A stretch of 20,097 nucleotides of DNA. Source: Methanobacterium sp. Lineage in GTDB: Archaea; Methanobacteriota; Methanobacteria; Methanobacteriales; Methanobacteriaceae. The notes under the pieces are model-generated. The model did no database searches. It worked only from the letters and a program-made list of their open reading frames with translations, and had not been told where the DNA came from. The position numbers were made by a program, and so were the translations under genes. Location of the stretch: contig JAHKLP010000025.1 of the NCBI GenBank assembly GCA_020855015.1, positions 1 through 20,097 on the forward strand, in the 5' to 3' direction. Positions 11,316 through 18,187 of the stretch are shown one piece after another; within the stretch, counting starts at the first letter, position 1; the number at the start of each line of letters is the position of its first letter.

Positions 11316-11623
11316 TCATTTATCACGCATGAAGCTTTCTGTGAGTTTTTTTAACATGGTTTGAGTTTCTTCTTCATCATAGTAAGGTTTCGTTTTTTCT
11401 TGTATTGATTGTTCTATGACTAGTATTTCGTTTAATTTTTTCTGTAGTTCTTCATCCATGTTGGCGAATGATAAAACAGTGGATAAATTGTCGAAGTGCT
11501 CTGAGTATATCAGTTCTCCTCCACACAGGCAACTCTCAAAATCATCAGGATGCTCTTCTGCTTCTAACTGATAGTAGCCCTGACACTCCCTGCAAATTAC
11601 ATAACCAATATTAACACTACCAT
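11316..11623 (-). pseudogene. Small zinc-ribbon protein gene with apparent 1-nt frameshift at its start
   Basis: On the minus strand an open frame of about 100 codons ends at TGA (11318-11316). It encodes GYVICRECQGYYQLEAEE near its N-terminus, then a C-L-C-G-G pair (a CxxC...CxC zinc ribbon), and a helical acidic C-terminal half ending KKLTESFMRDK. It resembles small Methanobacteriales proteins with one N-terminal zinc ribbon, recalled from memory only. The frame has no start codon before the ribbon: an in-frame TAA lies upstream, and the natural ATG (11623-11621) is in another frame that stops after eight codons. One extra G after that ATG would give M-G-S-V-N-I-G-Y-V-I-C in frame. Hence either a real frameshift or a base missing in the sequence. 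Function unknown. Confidence 0.72.
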
Positions 11624-11828
11624 TTTTGTTTATAAATTCTTATTGTTTATCAATGACAATATTGTTATAATGTTTATATTTTTCAGGTTCACTATAATAA
11701 ATGTTTCTTTTTATACAAAGAGACTGAAGCTTCCTGGAAAAATGGTATGTGATAAATTGTACTGTGAAATAATATCCCAAATTTTATATTTTAGAATAAA
11801 GATATAATACATCACTTGGGGGGTTGTA
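11624..11828. promoter_or_regulatory. Divergent promoter region between the zinc-ribbon gene and the TPR gene
   Basis: About 200 AT-rich bases without a coding frame separate two divergently oriented genes. TATA-like stretches occur on both strands (for example TTTTATATTTTAG near 11780 on the plus strand and AATATAAAC on the minus strand near 11675). No inverted repeat of note was found. Confidence 0.4.
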
Positions 11829-12716
11829 ATGCAAGCTAAAGGTGCTCACTATTATATTGAAAAGGGTATAGAAACCTGGTTAGATCATAAAAACTATTTT
11901 GAGGCTATTGACCTTTTTTCCCAGGCATTAGAGTTTGAACCACATAATCCCGATGCCCATCTTTTGAGAGGGGCTGTTTACGTTGATGTGGGGGACTTAA
12001 ATCTTGCTTTGAAAGATTACAATAAAGCTTTAGAATACAACCCTGAAAATATTGGCCTGTTTTTTGATAAAGCAACTGTTTTATTCTATCTGGGCGATTA
12101 CCATAAGGCCATTCGTTCATATGAAAAATTTCTAAAAGAAGAACCCCATGATGTTGATGCCTTGTATTTCAATGGCTTGGCCTACCATTTTCTGGGGCAA
12201 AATAAGACTGCCCAAAAATTAATTGATGAGGCACTGAGTTTAATAGAAAAATCCGATGATCTGTATCCTGATTTGTGCAATGCAAAAGGAGAGATACTTT
12301 TTGATCTGAAAAATTACCCGGATTCTATTCCCTATTTTAAGAAGGCTATGGAATCCGATCCCACCTCCTTCATTGCTCTGTATAATATAGGGCGTGCATA
12401 CTATGAAATGGGAAAACTGGAGGAGGCCCTGAAATACATTGATGATGCATTAAAAATTGAGCCTAAAGAATGGGATCTATTGAATTACAAAGGTCTTATA
12501 TTAATGGATATGGGTCGTAAGGATGAAGCCATAGATTGTTTTGATGAGATAATCCAGTTACATCCAATGTACTTCCCGGCATGGTACAATAAAGGTGTGA
12601 CCCTCAGACAACTAAAAAGAACAGAAGAAGCCCTGGAACACTTTGATGAAGCAATAAGACTACTATTAGATAAAAGACCGGGCATCACAAAGGGGATGTG
12701 TCTGAAGAATTTGTAG
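11829..12716 (+). CDS. Tetratricopeptide repeat protein
   Basis: A 295-residue protein made almost entirely of TPR units of about 34 residues, roughly eight in tandem. Typical units end in EFEPHNPDAHLLRGAVYVDV, EYNPENIGLFFDKATVLFYL, and KIEPKEWDLLNYKGLILMDM. TPR arrays form a superhelical scaffold for protein-protein contacts; the partner cannot be inferred. No signal peptide or membrane segment, so it is probably cytoplasmic. ATG 11829 is preceded by GGGGGG at suitable spacing. The flanking genes give no functional hint: a zinc-ribbon gene diverges upstream and a metallophosphoesterase converges downstream. Such TPR proteins are numerous in Methanobacterium-type genomes. Confidence 0.93.
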   Translation: MQAKGAHYYIEKGIETWLDHKNYFEAIDLFSQALEFEPHNPDAHLLRGAVYVDVGDLNLALKDYNKALEYNPENIGLFFDKATVLFYLGDYHKAIRSYEKFLKEEPHDVDALYFNGLAYHFLGQNKTAQKLIDEALSLIEKSDDLYPDLCNAKGEILFDLKNYPDSIPYFKKAMESDPTSFIALYNIGRAYYEMGKLEEALKYIDDALKIEPKEWDLLNYKGLILMDMGRKDEAIDCFDEIIQLHPMYFPAWYNKGVTLRQLKRTEEALEHFDEAIRLLLDKRPGITKGMCLKNL

Positions 12717-12744
12717 AAATAATAATTCACAGTTATTAATTGAT

Positions 12745-12832
12745 GATTTTTTTTTATGGGAACTTTTTTGGCACGCTTTTTAATCTCATTGTTTTTTTAA
12801 GTCTTTTTTTACTTCAAGTCCTTTTTAAGTTT
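12745..12832 (+). terminator. Series of T-tracts downstream of the TPR gene
   Basis: Several plus-strand runs of six to nine T residues occur in about 90 bp (starting near 12747, 12765, 12776, 12792 and 12804). Oligo-T runs are the main intrinsic termination signal in archaea. The last runs overlap the 3' end of the converging metallophosphoesterase gene. Confidence 0.6.
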
Positions 12833-13617
12833 ACTACGATGATCTGTGGCCGGGCCAAAAACCTCACCGGTAGTATTGTGGTGCCAATACCATTACTGAC
12901 TATTAGGGTTGAGTTGTTCTCTTTAATTACTCCTGTTCGATATTTGTTCCCATAATTTGAATGGGTGGTGGGTGCCCAGAGCCCAAAGAAAGTAACTTGG
13001 CCTCCGTGTGTGTGGCCGGAGAGAACCAGATCAATCATGGATTTATCCACCATGGGAAAGTAGTCTGGGTTGTGGGTGAGTAAAATAACGAAATCCTGGG
13101 GTGAGACCACAGAGGTGGTGTATCTTGGCAGTTGGGCACCATTATTGTAGTCTCCCACTCCTCCTAGCCGGATCCTGGAACCATCCTCTTCAATCCAGGT
13201 TCCCTTGTTCCCAATATAGGTCAGTCCATACTGTGGAATAGTTTCTAGTGTTTCATATTGCGGATCTTTATTCCCTAAAACTGCATAAACACCAAGAGGG
13301 GCTTTTAATTTTGATAAAGATTTGAAAGTAGGTTTTATGTATTCAGATTCCCCATCCACGTAATCTCCACCTAAAAGGATGAGATCAGGGTTCATGTTAT
13401 TAACCTGATTAACCAGACTATCTACTCGTTCCTGGCTGAAATCGGGGCCGGCATGAATATCTGTGAGAAAAATAATCTTCTTACCATCAAACTGAGCAGG
13501 GATCTGATCGGATTCAATAGTTATTTCCTTGGTTTCAATCCAGTAAGGCTCTATTAACATGTAAGCAAGTAAAATGGTCACCAGTAATAAAAGGATTAGA
13601 AAACTTTTCTTGAACAA
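12814..13617 (-). CDS. Membrane-anchored metallophosphoesterase (YkuE-like)
   Basis: A 267-residue calcineurin-like phosphoesterase. One N-terminal hydrophobic segment (about residues 4-22) anchors it, with the catalytic part probably outside the membrane. The metal-site motifs are DIHAG (D53, H55), GGDYVDG (D85), LGNKD (N116), THNPD (H182) and GHTHGGQ (H202, H204). In motif III the usual GNHD/E reads GNKD: the metal-ligand Asn is kept but the His thought to protonate the leaving group is Lys. The YkuE-type family includes lipid and UDP-sugar phosphatases; the substrate here is unknown. The start is TTG 13617, with AGGTGT five bases upstream. It follows cbiQ on the same strand but has its own probable TATA box. 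Confidence 0.9.
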   Translation of the reverse strand: MFKKSFLILLLLVTILLAYMLIEPYWIETKEITIESDQIPAQFDGKKIIFLTDIHAGPDFSQERVDSLVNQVNNMNPDLILLGGDYVDGESEYIKPTFKSLSKLKAPLGVYAVLGNKDPQYETLETIPQYGLTYIGNKGTWIEEDGSRIRLGGVGDYNNGAQLPRYTTSVVSPQDFVILLTHNPDYFPMVDKSMIDLVLSGHTHGGQVTFFGLWAPTTHSNYGNKYRTGVIKENNSTLIVSNGIGTTILPVRFLARPQIIVVNLKRT

Positions 13618-13640
13618 ATTAACACCTGAGTTGTGGATGA

Positions 13641-13652
13641 ATTTTTTATAAT
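13641..13652 (-). promoter_or_regulatory. Probable TATA box for the metallophosphoesterase gene
   Basis: On the minus strand ATTATAAAAAAT lies 24-35 bp before the TTG start. Transcription about 25 bp downstream of the box would leave only a very short leader. This suggests the gene is expressed independently of the upstream cbi genes. Confidence 0.4.
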
Positions 13653-13711
13653 AATAAGGATTCTTTCAGATAAATAAGATTCATCACATAAATAATGGTT
13701 CGTTTTTTATG

Positions 13712-13727
13712 AAAATGAATTCATTTT
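13712..13727. repeat. Perfect 16-bp palindrome between cbiQ and the metallophosphoesterase gene
   Basis: AAAATGAATTCATTTT is fully self-complementary. It lies 45 bp past the cbiQ stop and 95 bp before the start of the next gene. It may be a regulator site or part of the end of the cbi transcript; AT-rich composition makes chance occurrence possible. Confidence 0.4.
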
Positions 13728-13771
13728 ACTATTCACAAGTCATTCAAAAAAATAGGTTACTATCCAATCTG

Positions 13772-14560
13772 TTAGATAACAAACATAGTTACTAACTGTA
13801 AAGAAAATATTACCAGTACTGTTGTTGAAAGGAATGCATAATCCTTAAAATCTATTTTACCTTTTTCTTGATACATTCGTGTGTTTTCTGAATAACCTCG
13901 ACACACCATACTTATATAAACATTTTCACCCTGTTCAAATGCTCGAATGAACATCATGGTGATGGTTTCACCCACCTTTCTCAATCTCCATTTGTAAGCA
14001 GTTTTTTTGTTGAATATGTCAAAGCAACGGGTTGATTGAGCATTCAGTATGTTAACAAGTTGATCATAGAAAAAGAACAGGTAACGCACAGTTAAGTTTA
14101 AGAGCATGGCCAGTTGATATGGTACTCCCAATTTTTGGGCAGAAGCCACCAGATCCTGCATTGAGGTTGCTGATGATAGAAATACAACTGATGTAACTGA
14201 TACTGTAACCCTGGCCAGAAGTAAAGCACCGAAAAAGAGGCCATAATCAGTTATGTGCAACCATTCAAAAGGTCCTGTCCAGATAATATTCCCTGGCTGG
14301 AAAAAGGGCTGGATCATCGCCATAAATCCTCCGAATGGAAGTACCAGAGCAATTCGTTTTAAAGCATATTTAGGAGATACATTGGATAAATAAATTAATA
14401 ATATAAGGTAAATTTCCATTATTCCCAGGATTAGGATGTTGCTGCTGGTAACTGCGTAAACAATGATTAGCAACGCTGATATAAGTTTTATCCTACCATC
14501 CAAATTGTTCATGAAGCTTTCTTTACGGGCTTCCCTATCAATTTCAACGAGTCCTTTCAT
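13772..14560 (-). CDS. cbiQ: Cobalt/nickel ECF transporter T component CbiQ
   Basis: Transmembrane T component of an energy-coupling-factor transporter; it couples ATP hydrolysis by CbiO to the substrate-binding CbiM. The product has 262 residues, several hydrophobic segments (for example around 27-60, 65-85, 105-130 and the C-terminal FLSTTVLVIFSLQLVTMFVI), and the two cytoplasmic coupling motifs in the usual places, here reading AQSTRCFD and MVCRGYSEN, both departing from the common A-R-x-R-G form in the first. It begins MKGLVEIDREARK at ATG 14560, with GAGGT close before it. The gene normally next to it, cbiO (ATPase), is absent; a metallophosphoesterase follows instead. Substrate (Co or Ni) cannot be decided from sequence alone. 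Confidence 0.93.
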   Translation of the reverse strand: MKGLVEIDREARKESFMNNLDGRIKLISALLIIVYAVTSSNILILGIMEIYLILLIYLSNVSPKYALKRIALVLPFGGFMAMIQPFFQPGNIIWTGPFEWLHITDYGLFFGALLLARVTVSVTSVVFLSSATSMQDLVASAQKLGVPYQLAMLLNLTVRYLFFFYDQLVNILNAQSTRCFDIFNKKTAYKWRLRKVGETITMMFIRAFEQGENVYISMVCRGYSENTRMYQEKGKIDFKDYAFLSTTVLVIFSLQLVTMFVI

Positions 14561-14582
14561 AAGACCTCTTAAGTGTTTATTA

Positions 14583-14618
14583 AATAAAAAAAATTGAAGA
14601 GCATATAATTAGCTCTTC
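14583..14618 (-). terminator. Hairpin plus T-run between cbiN and cbiQ
   Basis: On the minus strand GAAGAGC and GCTCTTC (fwd 14618-14612 and 14602-14596) form a perfect 7-bp stem around a 9-base loop, followed at once by AATTTTTTTTATTT. It lies 3 bp past the cbiN stop and before cbiQ, all on one strand. It may attenuate cbiQ relative to cbiM and cbiN. Confidence 0.65.
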
Positions 14619-14621
14619 CTA

Positions 14622-14923
14622 TTATTCATTTTTGGTGTTCCCCTTTTTACTGAGTAGTTTAGCCAATCCCAAAGCCACTACCAGTACTAATATGGTGCCC
14701 AAAACTAATGAAACAACTCCTCCTAAAGGATTATCCTCCATTCCGGGTATGGCATAGTCTGGTAAAGGTGATTGAAATGCTGCTTCAGATTCTGGAACTT
14801 CCAGACTCTCTACAGTACTATCCAACCCATCTGGATTGCTCGAAGCTAAAAAAGGTGCTAAAATGGCAATGAATAAGGCAATTGCCAGACCGCCGATTAA
14901 GAAGTTGCGGTTTTTAGTGTTCA

Positions 14924-14924
<1 letters not shown>
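14622..14924 (-). CDS. cbiN: Cobalt/nickel transport protein CbiN/NikN (PDGLE-type)
   Basis: Small accessory subunit of Co/Ni ECF transporters, 100 residues. It has an N-terminal membrane helix (about residues 8-27), an extracytoplasmic loop beginning SSNPDGLDSTVE, which corresponds to the PDGLE motif of this family with D in the last place, and a second helix near the C-terminus (GGVVSLVLGTILVLVVALGL). In studied systems the N subunit contacts CbiM and helps load the metal. Its ATG overlaps the cbiM stop by one base (TAATG), so the two are translationally coupled. Symbols cbiN and nikN are both used; metal specificity is not visible. Confidence 0.92.
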
Positions 14925-15565
<641 letters not shown>

Positions 15566-15629
15566 ATTTTATCTCCATTTATCTATATTCTATTTCATTT
15601 TTTTAATAACAGGCTAAACTTTATTTCTA

Positions 15630-15680
15630 GTATTACTCAACCCTGGATTTCAAGGGTGATTGTAATACTCCTTTTAAATC
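15630..15680 (-). promoter_or_regulatory. cbiM promoter with inverted operator
   Basis: GTATTAC (15630-15636) and GTAATAC (15662-15668) form a perfect inverted repeat; counted as TATTAC and GTAATA the gap is exactly 25 bases. On the minus strand a TATA-like TTTAAAAG (15679-15672) lies just before the repeat, so the repeat would cover the transcription start. The same motif with the same spacing occurs before two genes to the right. A nickel- or cobalt-responsive repressor such as NikR is a reasonable candidate, by inference only. Confidence 0.6.
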
Positions 15681-15904
15681 GTGTTTAAAGCCTCAAATCT
15701 TATAATACTTCTAAAGACTTATAATATAAATGTTTCTTTGGGTATTACAATTAAACTGAATTTTCCATAAAAAGTAATAAAATATAATAAAATTTACAGA
15801 TTATTTGTTTATAATGTAAATCTGCAAACTATTGATTGTATTTTAATGTAATTTTTAAGAATCATTATTAGATCAATGTAATGGGGTCCTGGGGTCATTT
15901 TATG

Positions 15905-16041
15905 GTGTGAGGGGCATCAGAGTGGTAGACACATTTGAGCGAATAGGGATTTAAATGATTTTGATGCCCCTGACTGTAGTGGGTAGGAGGGATCTATTGT
16001 GATCCCTGCTGTCGACGTCTTGCAAGGAGGTATTGGCAAGT
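15905..16041. ncRNA. Candidate structured RNA with three hairpins
   Basis: Within the 688-bp gene-free stretch between the divergent metal genes: AGGGGCATCA (15910-15919) pairs with TGATGCCCCT (15962-15971), extended inward to about 14 bp with wobble pairs; AGGGATC (15988-15994) pairs with GATCCCT (16001-16007) around 6 bases; CTTGC (16019-16023) pairs with GCAAG (16036-16040). The stretch is clearly more GC-rich than its surroundings, as stable archaeal RNAs are. No coding frame is present. It matches no riboswitch or stable RNA that I recognise. Strand is undecided: on plus it would be a free-standing RNA, on minus a distant upstream leader for cbiM. Confidence 0.45.
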
Positions 16042-16052
16042 TCATCAATTAA

Positions 16053-16106
16053 TACGAAAACACCGTTTTTCACCCAGTAGTAATAATTTATTCAGTGTTT
16101 TTCGTA
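16053..16106. repeat. Imperfect inverted repeat upstream of the HPGH protein gene
   Basis: TACGAAAACAC (16053-16063) is complementary to GTGTTTTTCGTA (16095-16106) with one bulged base; 31 bases lie between. It follows the three hairpins above and may close the same RNA structure or mark a terminator or a short element end. Confidence 0.5.
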
Positions 16107-16157
16107 CAATCAAAGGTGATAATTTCTCATATTTAAGATTTTCTATTTGTTTTTTAT

Positions 16158-16224
16158 TATTACTTTTAGCCCTAAATTGTGCTTTATGGTAATAACACAA
16201 ATCATATATATGGTATTACTACAA
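16158..16224 (+). promoter_or_regulatory. Promoter and operator of the HPGH protein gene
   Basis: TATTAC (16158-16163), 25 bases, GTAATA (16189-16194), 19 bases, TATTAC (16214-16219). The TATA box (ATATATAT, about 16204-16211) lies between the second and third element, so a bound protein would block it. The block 16190-16224 is identical at 32 of 35 positions to 18105-18139 before the FmdE-like gene. Confidence 0.65.
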
Positions 16225-16253
16225 TTTGTGAAATAAAAAATGGAGATGATCCT

Positions 16254-16733
16254 ATCAGGCATCTAAATAGAGATGGATTCTTGTTGATATTCGTGATGAT
16301 TTTATCATTGAGTTTATGTGGTACAGTTGCAGCACATCCTGGCCATGGAACTCCAATAGAAGAGCCTTCAGATCCTGGAACGGGCGGAGGAACAGATTCT
16401 GGTTCCAGCGGATCAACTTCTTCTGGAAGTTCTCAAGCTTCAAGTTATTCCGGGTACACAAGCAGTCAGGGTTCAAATTATTATGACCCTACATCTGGAG
16501 TTACACAAACTGGTGAGACTGGAACAACTGAAACTCAGACAACTGATGAGGCTGCAACCGAAAATGAAAATGCTCCAGAAGAGGTTTTTGACACTTCTGA
16601 GGCAAGTGACTCTGCAGGCGGGCCAGTTGCAATGATTGGTTTAATGGTGGTTATTGGGTTGATTACTATGTCATTTCCTTATAAGGAGGGTGGAGTTCTA
16701 CGTAATCTACAAATACGCCTTTTTGGTAGGTAA
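16254..16733 (+). CDS. Secreted, C-terminally anchored protein with N-terminal HPGH motif
   Basis: Unrecognised family. The frame encodes a signal peptide (RHLNRDG then LLIFVMILSLSLCGTVAA), a mature chain that would begin H-P-G-H-G, a long low-complexity linker of Ser, Gly, Thr, Gln and Glu, and one membrane helix near the C-terminus (VAMIGLMVVIGLITMSF) with a short basic tail. It looks like a metal-binding His motif on a flexible arm outside the membrane. The start is doubtful: the frame is open from GTG 16179, but that lies upstream of the TATA box. GGAGA at 16242 points to codon 16254, which is ATC; TTG 16281 is the first ordinary start but removes the charged part of the signal peptide. 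Position before cbiM2 suggests a role in metal uptake. Confidence 0.7.
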   Translation: MRHLNRDGFLLIFVMILSLSLCGTVAAHPGHGTPIEEPSDPGTGGGTDSGSSGSTSSGSSQASSYSGYTSSQGSNYYDPTSGVTQTGETGTTETQTTDEAATENENAPEEVFDTSEASDSAGGPVAMIGLMVVIGLITMSFPYKEGGVLRNLQIRLFGR

Positions 16734-16852
16734 AAACTATTTATCGCCTATATTTCAATTGCGAAAATAATCGATTAAAAAATATTTACAATTTTCATTA
16801 CCTTTCACCAGTTTCATAAATCTATTATAATAAAAAAATGGAGGTTATAAAT

Positions 16853-17476
16853 TTGCATTTATCTGATGGCCTGATACCATTATGGCAGGCTGCAATCTAT
16901 TGGATTTTAACCATTGCCTTACTGGCATTATACATGTATAAAATTTCCAAAACAGAGGAAACAGAAAAAGTAATAGTTAAAACTGCCGTTCTGGCAGCCG
17001 TGACTATTGTTGCTTCTTCAATATCCATACCCTCACCATTTGGAGTTCCTATACACTTGTTTCTAATACCTTTGGTGGTAATTTTGCTCGGCCCTTTAAG
17101 TGGTGTTGCAGTAGCTTTATTATGCTTCTTAGTACAGTTCTTATTCCTTGGAATGGGTGGTATAACATCTTTAGGTGCTAATGTAGTTACAATGGGAATA
17201 GTGATGAGTTTTTCAACCTATTACTTCTACAATTTTATAGCTGAACTTGATGACAGGTTAGGTATTTTCTCTGGAACATTTATGGGGGTAATCATGGCCA
17301 CTATAGCTCAGGTTGCTATATTAATGGTTGCCGGTGTTGCCACATTTGAAGTCTTAATGGCAACCTTAGTGCCATTTTATTTGTTTGTAGGGGTTATAGA
17401 AGGAATTATAAATGTTTTCATCATCTTATCATTATTTAAACTGAAACCAGAATTAGCGATGGTGAAAAAAATATAA
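16853..17476 (+). CDS. Second, divergent CbiM-type metal-binding ECF subunit
   Basis: Integral membrane protein of 207 residues with about six or seven hydrophobic segments, of the CbiM/NikM type. TTG 16853 is chosen over ATG 16838, because GGAGG lies 8 bases before it and because the product then begins MHLSDGLIPLW, placing His at position 2, as the known metal site demands (free amine, His2). A later His68 lies in SPFGVPIHLF, at the place where ordinary CbiM has WGTSGHMVG. The segment GGITSLGANVVTMGIV is conserved with the family. It lies between two small anchored proteins and has no Q or O partner beside it; sharing the T component CbiQ and an ATPase located elsewhere is inferred. The metal is unknown. 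Confidence 0.9.
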   Translation: MHLSDGLIPLWQAAIYWILTIALLALYMYKISKTEETEKVIVKTAVLAAVTIVASSISIPSPFGVPIHLFLIPLVVILLGPLSGVAVALLCFLVQFLFLGMGGITSLGANVVTMGIVMSFSTYYFYNFIAELDDRLGIFSGTFMGVIMATIAQVAILMVAGVATFEVLMATLVPFYLFVGVIEGIINVFIILSLFKLKPELAMVKKI

Positions 17477-17490
17477 GGGGTTTATAAAAG

Positions 17491-17976
17491 ATGATAAATC
17501 TAAAATCTACAAGTATCCTAATTCTAATAATTGCCGCATTCATGGTGCCCGTGAACGCCCATGGAGTGCATGTTACCACGAATGAGTCAGCTATTATCAT
17601 AGCTGATAATTCCACAAGCAAACTGGCCAGATCCGTGGCAGATGAAATGGGAGCTAATATCACGGTTTACAAGTTCGGGTCTGCCGATGCGGTCACACAT
17701 GAATTGGAACACGCGCTCGATGACTCTAATAAGAAAATTTTGGCAGTGGCATATGCAGACACTGTTCAAAAATTCATAAACAATCACCCTGAAGTTTCCA
17801 GCCGGATAATTGTGGTAAATGCCAATAAAAATTCAATCCAACAGGGTTTAACTAAGTTAAATGTTGCAGGAGCAAGCAGTTCAGGATTTTTAACTCCCCT
17901 TTTATCTGGTCTTCTTATAGGCATAGTATTCGGTCTGGGAGTTGGTGCAGTGTGGATGAAAAGAAAAATGAAATAA
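17491..17976 (+). CDS. Secreted, C-terminally anchored protein with N-terminal HGVH motif
   Basis: A 161-residue protein of no family I can name. Residues 1-23 form a signal peptide ending VPVNA, so the mature chain would start H-G-V-H at residue 24. A soluble part of about 105 residues follows, with alternating hydrophobic strands (ESAIIIAD, KKILAVAYAD, SSRIIVVNA) suggesting a small alpha/beta fold, then one membrane helix (about 133-155) and a basic end KRKMK. It starts 14 bp after cbiM2 and is probably co-transcribed. Topology resembles that of N-type accessory subunits of Co/Ni ECF transporters (one extracytoplasmic domain, helices at both ends before processing), so an accessory role for CbiM2 is a fair guess. 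Confidence 0.8.
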   Translation: MINLKSTSILILIIAAFMVPVNAHGVHVTTNESAIIIADNSTSKLARSVADEMGANITVYKFGSADAVTHELEHALDDSNKKILAVAYADTVQKFINNHPEVSSRIIVVNANKNSIQQGLTKLNVAGASSSGFLTPLLSGLLIGIVFGLGVGAVWMKRKMK

Positions 17977-17989
17977 ATCCAATTTCATC

Positions 17990-18010
17990 TTTTTTTTATT
18001 ATTATTTTTT
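17990..18010 (+). terminator. T-tracts after the HGVH protein gene
   Basis: Runs of eight and six T residues (17990-17997 and 18005-18010) begin 13 bp past the stop codon, a typical archaeal intrinsic terminator. The next gene has its own promoter. Confidence 0.55.
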
Positions 18011-18072
18011 AAATGAAGATTTGTATTAAATAAATTCTATTTTTACTATTTTTGTATTAATTTTTAAAATAG

Positions 18073-18139
18073 TATTACGATTTTTTAGCTTTTCACACCT
18101 TTGTTAATAACACAAAATATATATATAGTATTACTACAA
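18073..18139 (+). promoter_or_regulatory. Promoter and operator of the FmdE-like secreted protein gene
   Basis: TATTAC (18073-18078), 25 bases, TTAATA (18104-18109), 19 bases, TATTAC (18129-18134), with an ATATATATATA TATA box (18117-18127) between the last two. Spacing is identical to the promoter at 16158-16219, and the core 35 bp differ at only three positions. Confidence 0.65.
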
Positions 18140-18187
18140 ATTTGGGTTGGCAGTACAATGCTAAAAAAACATAAAGGAGGTGAAAAG

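Noticed and set aside
12740..12955. Plus-strand open frame of 71 codons after the TPR gene
   Set aside because: It begins in a T-rich terminator zone, gives a Phe/Leu-rich peptide from poly-T, and overlaps the metallophosphoesterase gene on the other strand.
15911..15970. tRNA-like fold: GGGGCAT and ATGCCCC ends with an AGTGGTAGA resembling a D-loop
   Set aside because: The span is only 60 bases, and no convincing anticodon arm or T-loop (GTTCRAN-type) can be placed. It is listed instead as part of a structured RNA candidate.
15905..16041. Cobalamin or NiCo riboswitch for the metal transporter genes
   Set aside because: The conserved boxes of these classes are not recognisable on either strand, and the stretch is separated from each gene by that gene's own TATA box.
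16179..16253. GTG 16179 as the start of the HPGH protein
   Set aside because: It lies before the TATA box and operator block that is shared with the promoter at 18105, so it should not be on the mRNA, and it would put 25 extra residues before the signal peptide.
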